Below are positions 1 to 9,124 of a stretch of DNA of 64,000 nt, piece by piece (positions within the stretch are counted from its first letter, which is position 1; every line of letters starts with the position of its first letter). The DNA is from Panagrolaimus kolymaensis (taxonomy: Eukaryota > Nematoda > Chromadorea > Rhabditida > Panagrolaimidae), in the NCBI GenBank assembly GCA_028622995.1, contig JAJQJQ010000011.1:4278001-4342000 (forward strand), given 5' to 3'. The position numbers and the translations under genes are program-made. The notes under the pieces were generated by a model that was not told the origin of the DNA, did not search any database, and worked only from the letters and a program-made list of their open reading frames with translations.

Positions 1-1092
1 GTTGATTTTCGAAGTTCCAAAAGCTCTTGTTTGATTTTTTGAAGTTCTTCACGATTTTGAGGAGGTTTGTAGAGATCTCGACGAGCCATTTCAGCTTGGC
101 GATGAGTTTCTGGAGCTGTGAAATAAAGCTAAAAGAATAATGTTAAAACCAAAAAAATAATATAGTTGGATACCTTTAATTCTTTTTCAGTGATAGGAAT
201 CAATGCTGGATCTTTAGGCTCAACATTAGTCGAGGATGAAATGGATGCTGGAGATTTTTTTAAACTTTTCAATTCAGGCGGTGTTCCAGGCTCAGAACCC
301 ATAGGTGAACGACCAACGGAACCACAAATTGAGCCAGTGTCTCGAATACTATGAGTATTACTTATTGGTGAATGAGCGCCTTTGGTTTCTTCCGGAGCAC
401 TTGAATGTTGAGCTTCATTGAATTCAGTTGATTTTGTTGGTGATTTTCGAGACTTTTTTCGGCGTTGCATTAATTCTTTCATTCGATTGCGTGTTACTTC
501 ATGTTCCATTTGCTTTTCGGGTGTCCACATATGAGCTTTTCGATCAGGAGGATTGGCTGTTTTTGCGAGTCTAAAAATGAAGTGATGAATAAAGATATGA
601 AAGAGTTTTAATGATAAAAACTTACTTGGAAGGTAGCGAAGTATGCATACCTCGAATGGTTTCACGTAGATCAGACATAGTTTGAACCGACGAAGGAATA
701 ATATTAGGAACAATAAAAATAACTTCAGAATTTGGTTGTCTAAGTGCCGATGTTCCACTTGACATTCTTGGAGCCATATTTACCACACAATCACCAGTAA
801 GTCCATAATAAGCTAACATTTTATCATCATCCCTAAAAATGAACACTTTAAGTATCAATCAAAGTAAAAGACAAACATACTTTAATTCTTTTCCATCAAA
901 AAGCAAAGATTGTGATTCAGCTTTGGGTCCCATACAAAAGTGGCAAGCCATACGAAGTTCTCGAACAGTTGAATCGGTTCTTATTTGAATCATGGCAATA
1001 TCATTTTTTTCCATCACTGATCGAATTCTAACCATAATAACACGAGGAAAGTCTCCAGATTGCGATGTTTCATTGTTTGATTGATTCTGCAT
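1..1092 (-). CDS. Ubiquitin-like domain protein, 5' part (gene runs off left edge)
   Basis: Four exons join in frame: 1092-881, 832-626, 570-174 and 128-1 (open at the window edge). I chose the ATG at 1092 because the ORF is open from there and every splice phase then agrees. The first two exons read as a ubiquitin-like fold of about 80 residues: a first strand (VIMVRIRS), a helix region (STVRELRMACHF), and a LLFDGKELKDDDKMLAYYGL segment matching the ubiquitin beta3 to beta5 region. A Ser/Thr/Pro-rich linker with a basic patch (RRKKSRKSP) follows, then a charged helical segment (NREELQKIKQELLEL). There is no C-terminal di-glycine in the visible part, so this is a domain inside a larger protein, not a conjugated modifier. 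I cannot name the family. It is divergent from the MSP gene with 355 bp between start codons. Confidence 0.75.
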
Positions 1093-1447
1093 TGATTGAA
1101 ATGGCGCGAAAATAAACGCGTAGCAGCAAATGATTGAACCGTTCAACAATAATCAAGCTTTCACACAAGAATGAAATGGAAAAGCTTTCTGCGAAAAAAT
1201 AAAGTCAAGAAGCGAAAATTCTTTTACGTGGTTCATGCAAATCACGCAGTTTGCTGTCATTGAATTATTGCTTCCCGATGGATAATGCAAATTTTTTCCA
1301 TTTTCAACTTCATCATGCATGATTATTCGCTTATAAAAGAACTTATTTTTGAAATTCACTCATTCGCTTTTGATCAAGTGGCAGTCGGTTGTTTGAATAT
1401 TTCTCGCTTTATCAGATTCAATCAACTCAACTTGGAAAACAACAACA
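1093..1447. promoter_or_regulatory. Divergent intergenic region between ubiquitin-like gene and MSP gene
   Basis: These 355 bp separate two start codons on opposite strands, so they must carry the promoters or leader acceptors of both genes. I see no clear TATA box or other named motif. Confidence 0.5.
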
Positions 1448-4257
1448 ATGTCGCAAATGAGTGCAGCAAAACAACCTCCTGAAGGAAAAGAAGGCAAAGA
1501 AGGGAAGAAGAAACATGAAGCCGTCCCAATGGCGCTGATGGTTTATCCAATGAAAGAATTGATATTCAAAGGTGAGTGTTTTTATTTAAAAAACTTTATT
1601 AAACGCTTTTTTTGGTACACATTTATAATCTTCTTGTTTTTTAGGTCCATTCACCGATGTTGTCACTTCACCTCTTTCCATCTCAAATCCAACAGAAAAA
1701 ACTATTGCTTTCAAGATGATGGTTACTTCACCCAAGCATTATTGTTGTCAACCAAATGTTGGCTATGTTAAACCTGGTGATACAGTTGAACTGGTAAGAA
1801 CAATTTTTTTATTCGTGCCTTTTTTAAATTAATTTATATCGTTTTCAGCAAGTCATGGTCGAACCAATGGAAAATGAAAAGAAAATTGAAGAAGAAAAAC
1901 ATAAGTTTATGATTCAGGTTAGTTTCTTTTGGTTTAAATGTTAACTTTTTAAAATAACTTTTAACATTTTAGGCCATGACAGTCAAAGATGCTCCTGGGG
2001 ATAACAATAGCACAATGGATGTTGAACCTGGTCCAGATAAAGAACTACCGAAAGCTGATGAATTTTGGAAGAAAGATCATCCGAAACGTGAAATCATGTA
2101 TCACAAGTTCGCTGTCGCTTTCCATCAACCTCAACAACAAACAAAAGAAAACCTCGAAGCTAGGATGATGGATCTCACGAATCGCGCTGCTGCTGAAGCT
2201 GCTGCTGAAATGGAACGTGAAAGAAAGAATCAAGAAGCAGAAAAACGTGAACGTGATCGACTTCTAAAGAAGGGAAAATTGACACCTGAAGAACGTGCAA
2301 GATTGGAACAACTTTTGGCTCTTCAACAACTCGCATGGGCTAAACAACGTCTCACAGGAATCTTAAGAATTACTCCATATGATGAAGTTGTTTTCAAAGG
2401 TCCTTTCTCAGAATATGCTTGCTCAACAATTCGATTAATGAATCCATCTGATAAAGTCGTCTATTACAAAGTTCTCGTCAACAACCCTCGTCATTACCTT
2501 GTTAAACCTGCTGCTGGCATTCTTAAACCTGGTGATTCTATCATTGCAGTTGTAATTTTGGAACAGCAAGACCAATATGAAAAAATGGAAAAAGAATGTT
2601 AGTTTTATTATATAAGTTACTCATTCATAAGTGGTTCATTTTTAGACAACAAACACTGTGAAAATGCGCTACTTCGTGATAAATTCATGATCCACTCCGC
2701 TTATGCTGATAATCCAACGATACCAATGGCTGACTTTTGGAAAAAACGTGAACAAGGAATGGTCCATGCTCATAAGCTTAAAATTGCCATCCAGTTGCTC
2801 AACTCTGATGAAGTCAAAAAAGAAAAGGAACGTCGTGAAAAACTCAAAGTTGCAACTTACAAAAACAAAGACATCATCCTTGCTGGCTTTTATGGAAGAG
2901 ATAGTGGACATGGTTATTTCCTTGGAAAAGAAACGGTCGTTGGCTATCTTCCACCTGACAATTATGGATATATGGTAAATCAACAACAAAATCCTCAACC
3001 TACTATTGCTGTTTGCGGAGCTGCTGGCAATGGCCCACAAGATCAAGGTGCAACAAGTGTTAAAGGTACTACTCCTATTGGTTCTCTATCTCCGGGTAAA
3101 GCTGGTCCTGGTGGATTTACAAATATGAATAATGGTCCTGGCGCAGCAAATGAAATACCTCCTGGTTCAGCTTATGGTGGAGGTCCGCTTGGAGGTCCCG
3201 GTGGATCTGTAAGTTTTCTTTCGGATTTTAAATTTATTGTTTTAAAATTTTAGGTTCGTGCTATGGATCGTCCAGCTGGTGGTTTTGATGCCAGAGATGT
3301 TAACAACAACAATTTCAATCAACAACAAATGATGCTTGGTCCTGGCGGCGCACGTGGAGGTTCAATGATGATGGGTCCTGACGCTGCTAATGGTAAATCT
3401 GGTTATGCCGTTCCTGGAAATGCTTATGTTTATACTGGTGCTGCAAATTACGGAGGTGCTGCTGGTGCTGGCAATAATGGTGGCAACTATGGCGGTGCTG
3501 CTGCTACTGGTAATGCTCATGGTGGTGCTGCTGCTGGTAATGCTCAAGGTGGTGCTGCTGTTTCTGGTGGTCAAGCTAGTGGAGCCAATCAAAGACCTGC
3601 TTCTGCTTATGGTGGCGGTCCACTTGGTGGCCCTGGTGCATCTGTATGTTTTATTCTTTATACTTTCATTATTTATTACTTCTTTAGGTTCGTGCAATGG
3701 ATGGTGGCGGAGCTGGGGCACAAGGCGGAGCTGCTGGTGGAAATTATGGCGGTGGCCCTGGTGGAGCTGCTGGTCCAAGCGGTCAAGCTGGTGGATCAAA
3801 TCAAAGACCTGCTTCTGCTTATGGTGGTGGTCCTCTTGGCGGCCCAGGCGCATCTGTAAGTTATATTTATGTTTCTTTTTATTTTAATTTTAATTTATAG
3901 GTTCGTGCTATGGATGGTGGCGGCGCTGGAGGTCAAATCGGAGCTGCTTGTGGAGCCGCAGGTTTTGCTGGCAACAATGCTGCTAATGGAAACAACAACA
4001 TGATGGGTCCGGGTGGTGGACGCGCTGGTTCAGTTATGCTTGGTGCCGGTCTTGCTCCTGGTGGAACTAATTCTGGTTATGCTCCTCCTCCTGGTGGTCA
4101 AATGTATGGCGGTGGCAATTCTAGTGGCGGTCCTGGCGGCAGTGGTGGTCAAGGTGGTACTGGTGGTCCTGCTGGTAGCAATCCTCAATCTGGTCCACAA
4201 ACTATTCTTGGTCCAGGTGAAAAATTAACAAATCAATCAATGTACGCTAAATATTAA
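1448..4257 (+). CDS. Two-MSP-domain protein with Gly/Ala-rich exon-repeat tail
   Basis: Eight exons: 1448-1571, 1645-1793, 1849-1917, 1973-2597, 2646-3208, 3254-3643, 3688-3855, 3901-4257; about 814 residues. Residues ~30-120 and ~245-355 are MSP/VAP-type immunoglobulin folds. The first has the family pattern F-x-G-P-F-T-D-V-V, then N-P-T-x-K, then P-K-H-Y-C, then V-K-P-G-D; the second has F-K-G-P-F-S, N-P-S-D-K-V and L-K-P-G-D. Each is followed by a D-F/E-F-W-K-K segment and a terminal strand, as in VAP proteins. A charged Ala/Glu/Arg helix (~180-235) links them. The last ~350 residues are rich in Gly, Ala, Asn and Gln, with the module SAYGGGPLGGPG(A/G)S at three successive exon ends and VRAMD at the next exon starts. 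MSP domains act in nematode sperm motility and as membrane-contact adaptors; which role applies here is unknown. Confidence 0.9.
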
Positions 4258-4283
4258 AATTGTAATATGAATTTGTAATTTTG

Positions 4284-4289
4284 AATAAA
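4284..4289 (+). terminator. Polyadenylation signal of MSP-domain gene
   Basis: AATAAA lies 27 bases after the stop codon. Confidence 0.6.
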
Positions 4290-5048
4290 TTTTTTGAAGT
4301 CAATTATTTGTTTATACCTCCTTGAGATTTTGTTTTAAAATGTTATGCATGTAAATGCCATCCAGTGTATTAATCTGATAACATTTTACCAAATGTTTAT
4401 GTTTATTATGAAAGAATTGTTTTCCTTCCATCATTTTTACTAATTTTGTCTTTTGTTTTCTACCTCATGATAGATGGAATATTTGCTTCTCTTTTATTCT
4501 TATTATGTCCTTTACAATATGGCGATAACGTATTTAAATGTAGTCTTTAGGGAATACAATATAAAGAGATAACAAAAAGCATCCATTGAGAATATTTTAA
4601 TTCGAATATGTATGTGAATAATTCTAACATCCTTTTTTGATGTCACGAAAATAAGAAAATATTCAACGTTTGCTCATTCATTGCAACAATCCTCACTAAA
4701 ATCCACCCATTTTTTAAAAGTTTAATTTCAAATGTTTATTTTTGACTTTTAATGGCTGACGTTGAAGATAAATAAATGTTTGTCTGAGCTTTACTGGAAA
4801 ATAAAAAGAAAGAAAAGTTAATTATAGTTTGAAATTATCTTTTGTGAAGGTTTAGAGAGTTTAATGTTAGAGCAAAATGGTTTTCTGAATAAAGTTATTA
4901 TAATTCAATTACATTATCAAAAGTAAACGATAAATATTATATTCGTATTAATCATCTGGTTATTAACTTGTTCCTTATTAACTTAAGCCATTACTGAATC
5001 CACTAAATTTATTCTTTTTTTATGTTCGATGAACTTTGAGAAAATAAA
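4290..5048. other. Intergenic, no gene seen
   Basis: AT-rich spacer between the MSP gene and the chemoreceptor gene. No open frame with gene-like composition, no repeat structure noticed. Confidence 0.5.
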
Positions 5049-8000
5049 ATGGAAATGAATAAAACTATTTGTGAAATCGCCTTCACGGTATTCACAAATC
5101 CACAATTGGATATTGTATTATCTTTGGTTCTTGTTTTAAATTTATTTGCTATCATTTTAAATATTATTGTCATTTTTGGAATTTCGGGTGCTAAAGTGAG
5201 TGTGATTTATAATCAATATAAAAGTTGATATGATTGATTTTGCACGCTTTGAAAATAAAATTTGAACGACATTTTCCCAGCAATTTGCTTGAATAACAAT
5301 TCTTTTTTTTTCAGACAATTCATATTCATTTGAGAATATTATTTGTTCATTTAGCTTTTGTGCTTTTATTTCGAACTTGTTGTACAACTTATCGAGCAAT
5401 TGAAATGTTATTAAATCCCATCTTAGCTAAAGTAATATTTCATACATTTTTTTCTTTCACCTGGCATTTTTTTTCTTACCAAAAATTATTTAAAGGGACA
5501 TAGCTATTTCATGCCTTTTTTGAAATTTCGTTTGCGGGCACTGCAAGTTACACTTGGTAAGGCGCGTGTTTGAATTACCGTGTAAGACAGAAGTGACACG
5601 GTAATTCAAACACGCGCCGCCCCAACTGTTCCTATCAGCCCCAGTATCGAAATTTTTGAAAAGGCATGAAATAGCTATGTCCCTTTAAGGATTCATGCGG
5701 CTTAATTTATTCCCTCATCAGATGTAAGACATTTAGCGAAATTTCAAAATCAGTCCTTGATGTAATGATGTATTGTTTTGTTCCAATTTCGCTTGAAAGA
5801 TTAATTGCTACCATCATTTTTTCACGTTATGAACAAATTAAATATCGAGCAATTTGTGTTTTCTTTGGAATTTTACTTCCGGTGAGTTAAAAAGTTAATT
5901 TCTTATTTACAGACAACTTAAATGGCGCAAAGAAAAAAAAGTTACACATGCTTTTTAGCTTTAATAAACTTTGGGAATTTTTTAATACTGAAAAAAAAAA
6001 TGTAATTTTTGTTGTCTGGCTACAAATAACCTAAAAAAGAAAAAGTGTTTGAAAGCTGTGTTAGTCATAAAAAAGGCAACTTCTTTAACTTACATAAAAA
6101 CTTTATTAAATAAAAAGGAAAAAGTAACAAATTGTTTATTTATTTTCTTAAATTAAATTTAACCTAAAAAAGAATTAATAAGTTTATAAAAATAATTTTT
6201 AAAAATCAAGGTGCATTAATTCCAAAAATCCTTCCTTTTCCACTTTAAACATCAAAAACCAAATATTATTTTAAGCTTTGAAAAATTAAATATGGTTCCA
6301 GAAGAAGCTTTTGTTTTTCTTCATGTAACTTTGTTTTCCACATAATTACGGTATATCTATCGAAGGTAGGAATTATGTATGTTTGAAAAATACTCACTTT
6401 TTGTTTTAATAACTGACTACAAAGAAAATTGTTACTATTAAAGGTAACCTCTCTCACAAAAATATACAATTGTAATACTAAAAAAAGCAATAGACAATTA
6501 AAGGATCATTTGTGCATGTTTACTTTATTTTTATATTTTGCACGTTTCTCTACTACCTTGAACGCTTAAAAAATATGTGCACATACACAATTTTAACTTT
6601 AAACTTTGAGATATTCTTATAACACAAAATGTTTTTTAAAGCAAAATAATTATTGTAAATAAAAGGATTAGACAAAAGTAAAAACAAAATAATGTAGGCG
6701 AAATATGTATGTGCATGCATAGCTGAGTAATTCGAATAATTATAGCATAAAATAGTTAAAAGTTTTAGTGCCCGACCTTACAAAGCGGGAAGAAATCAGG
6801 TCGCTCTCAGGTAAACTACATGCAGCAGCCAACAGAAAACAGGTTACCTGAGAACTCGAAGTTTACCTGAAAAGTTCATGCGCTTTACCTGAATTCTGCA
6901 AAAATTTGGCGGCAAAAAATGAGAATTTTTTATCCATAAATTATTTTAATTTTTATTTTAATAGTGTTTATAATAAACAGCTAATCCAAAAATTTGCATT
7001 TTTTACAATGCTCTTACTTAATCCTTGCGGACAAGTTCAAAAATGAATTTTTTTTCAAACACTTCGAGGTGAATGAAGTTTTTAAACCTATTTTTTTTAT
7101 AATTGTAGCTAATAATTCCTTTTAAAACAATAGAAAATTTGTTAAATGTTAACCTAAACCAGAAGAATATATGCATCTTGGTAAACATAAACAGTATGCG
7201 GGCGCGCTTTGAGCAATAGATAACCAAAGAAAAACATGCCACCTGATTACTACCTGATTATCACCTGAATTCTTCCTTTCCATGATTTTTACCTGAAAAT
7301 ATCCTTTACCTGAGAACGACCTGTTTTTTAGGCGCGCTTTACCTGATTCGTTATTGGTTTAGTCGTTTACCTGATTTCTTCGTCCTTTGTAAGGTCGGGA
7401 TGGATTCCGTCGATCATCGACTTTTGTTTTACCTTCACTTCGCCTCCTCAAGATGAATATATCCCATATTGCAGCTCACTAACTTCAAGTGCCCATAACT
7501 TCTTTTATCTAACTCGGATTCATTTACCATTATGTGCCTTTTGTGCTATTACATGTTTTGCATCAATTTATTGGTCACTTCGAAAACGACGGTAATAATC
7601 AATTGAGTTTAATAAAATGTTAGTTTAATTGTTTAAGCATTTCAAGAAATGCTCAGAATAGCCTTTCTGGTCATTATCAACTTGTGGAAAACATTCGAAC
7701 CACGAAATTAATTGTTCCCAATGTTTTTGCTTATAGTATCACTTTGAGCTTTCATATTGGAGCACTTTGGTATGCAGCAAATGCCGAATATTCTTCTCTT
7801 TCACATTTTGCTGTAGCTAAAGTAAGTGATTTAAACTGGTTTTATGCCAATAAATATTTTTTTCTTTATAGGAATGGACAAGCTTTGTTTTACCAATATT
7901 TGCAAATTTTTTTCCATTGGCATTTATTTTGGGATCGAATGATGTTGCAAAACGGATCTCACCTCGATTATTTCATCTTTTAACACGTCCAAAAAGAATT

Positions 8001-8057
8001 GCACCACTTGGAACAACGGTGGATTATTTTAATCAATATGATGCTATATGGCGGTGA
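5049..8057 (+). CDS. Sre-type serpentine chemoreceptor, coding exon 4 interrupted by a transposon
   Basis: Exons 5049-5195, 5315-5431, 5729-5881, exon 4 (acceptor AG at 6767-6768, TG at 6769-6770, continuing at 7403-7591), 7647-7821 and 7872-8057. All introns are phase 0 except the last but one (phase 2). The seven hydrophobic spans of a receptor can be followed in order. The segment after span 3 (SLERLIATIIFSRYE) matches the E-R-x2-A-T pattern of nematode Sre receptors, which are G-protein-coupled chemosensory receptors. Without the 6771-7400 insert the exons join in frame to about 322 residues. With it, exon 4 reads into an in-frame stop inside the insert, and the only nearby acceptor at the far end (7392-7393) gives the wrong phase. 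This copy is therefore probably disrupted, unless splicing removes the element in a way I cannot see. Confidence 0.8.
5494..5684. mobile_element. 191-bp palindromic TTAA-flanked MITE, copy A (in chemoreceptor intron 2)
   Basis: Terminal inverted repeat AGGGACATAGCTATTTCATG, flanked on both sides by TTAA (5490-5493 and 5685-5688), the target duplication typical of piggyBac-type elements. The centre is a 23-bp perfect stem (GGCGCGTGTTTGAATTACCG...) around a 12-base loop. The reverse-complement copy at 39920-40110 has the same length and I count one difference. No coding capacity. Confidence 0.9.
5882..6768 (+). other. Intron 3 of the chemoreceptor gene
   Basis: Donor GTGAGT follows exon 3 directly. 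The intron ends in a good acceptor (GTTTTAG, AG at 6767-6768) just before the inserted element. No gene or clear repeat inside. Confidence 0.6.
6771..7400. mobile_element. 630-bp non-autonomous DNA transposon inserted in coding exon 4
   Basis: Perfect 15-bp terminal inverted repeat CCCGACCTTACAAAG (6771-6785) and its complement (7385-7399). TG at 6769-6770 and again at 7401-7402 look like a 2-bp target duplication. Both subterminal regions carry many copies of TTACCTGA or CACCTGA, in both orientations on the left side. No transposase frame is present. Removing the element together with one TG restores the receptor's reading frame exactly (TGG ATT CCG). Confidence 0.8.
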
Positions 8058-8228
8058 TCATGATAGAAGTATGTGCGTCATCAAGTGAGGGAGGATTGCA
8101 TCTTATCACCAACAAAATGTAATCATTATTTGAAATGATTGAATTATTTTGAGAAATAAGAAACACCGTAAAACTTTTTTTTGACGTCAGAAAACTTTGT
8201 TCTTTCTTTGTGATTTTGATTTTACAAA

Positions 8229-8234
8229 AATAAA
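8229..8234 (+). terminator. Polyadenylation signal of chemoreceptor gene
   Basis: AATAAA 172 bases after the stop codon. It lies near the oppositely oriented signal of the zinc-finger gene, so the two 3' ends converge. Confidence 0.45.
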
Positions 8235-8256
8235 TGTCGTGTATTTAAAAAAATTG

Positions 8257-8262
8257 TTTATT
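8257..8262 (-). terminator. Polyadenylation signal of zinc-finger gene
   Basis: AATAAA on the minus strand, about 85 bases after the stop codon at 8348. Confidence 0.45.
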
Positions 8263-8347
8263 GCAAAATTAAAAGTGAAAAATTAAGAAAATTTGAGTAT
8301 CAAATTTTGTGTCCAATATAAATAAAAACTTAAAACTTTGTGCTTTT

Positions 8348-9078
8348 TTATTTGGTGATGATGACAGAGGAAGAGCTGCTCGATTCACTTGGATGTTTGC
8401 TTCTTCCACCATATAATTGATGCCAAGCCTACAAAAAATAGAAATATATAAATATAATCATTAATTATGTTTTTGAAAGATATGTAAAAATTAAAAATCA
8501 AAGATTCTTACCTCATCAACTTCAAATTGGGTTTTAAAATGTCTATGAAGATGCTTCTTTAAATTTCCCTTCAATCGACATTTTTTGGGACAAAATGGGC
8601 ATGAATAATAATGTTCTGAGCCATCAAAATGCACAGTTCTGTGTTCAACTAAATTACTGTGAAATCGAAAACGTTTCCCACATTGTGAGCAACAATGAGG
8701 TCGAGGATGAGGTTTTTTGGTGATCACTGAAGTCACAGATCTCGCAGGATGAACTTCTTGCTTTTGACAAATTGAAGCTTGAAGAAGATGTGTGACCAAT
8801 TGTTGTTCTAATTCTGTCAATTTTCGCCTTTCAGCTTCAATTAATTCATTTGTAATTGATTGAAGTTGAAAATATGAAGCTGCACTCAATATAGGTGATG
8901 ATGATGATGTCGTTGCTATTGAAGTTGTTGCAGTAGGATAAAGCAAATTAAAATCAGGGAATATTGAGGGTTTAAGAAAAATATTATTAAAATCTGGTGA
9001 AATAGATGCAGATGGCAAATAATTACAGGGCGGCAGCAAAGCTGACGATGGAGAACCATATAAATTTGAGGAATACAT
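8348..9078 (-). CDS. Small C2H2 zinc-finger protein, likely transcription factor
   Basis: Two exons, 9078-8512 and 8428-8348, joined in phase 0; about 215 residues. Residues 1-80 are rich in Ser, Pro, Thr and Leu. Next comes a Glu/Gln-rich helix (ELIEAERRKLTELEQQL). Two adjacent C2H2 fingers sit near the C-terminus: C-x2-C-x12-H-x4-H (CSQCGKRFRFHSNLVEH) and a second with C-x2-C and a longer tail (CPFCPKKCRLKGNLKKH). A short Ser-rich tail ends the protein. Two tandem fingers and a low-complexity N-terminus suggest sequence-specific DNA binding. I do not recognise a named orthologue. A splice or trans-splice acceptor (TTTTTCAG, AG at 9123-9124) lies about 45 bases upstream of the ATG. Confidence 0.85.
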
Positions 9079-9124
9079 AATTTTATATTTACGGTTGTTG
9101 TTGCTTCTTTGAAGGAAGAAGTCT

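Noticed and set aside
7332..7393. Acceptors inside the inserted element that might rescue the receptor gene
   Set aside because: The AG at 7330-7331 leads to an in-frame TGA, and the AG at 7392-7393 gives the wrong phase.
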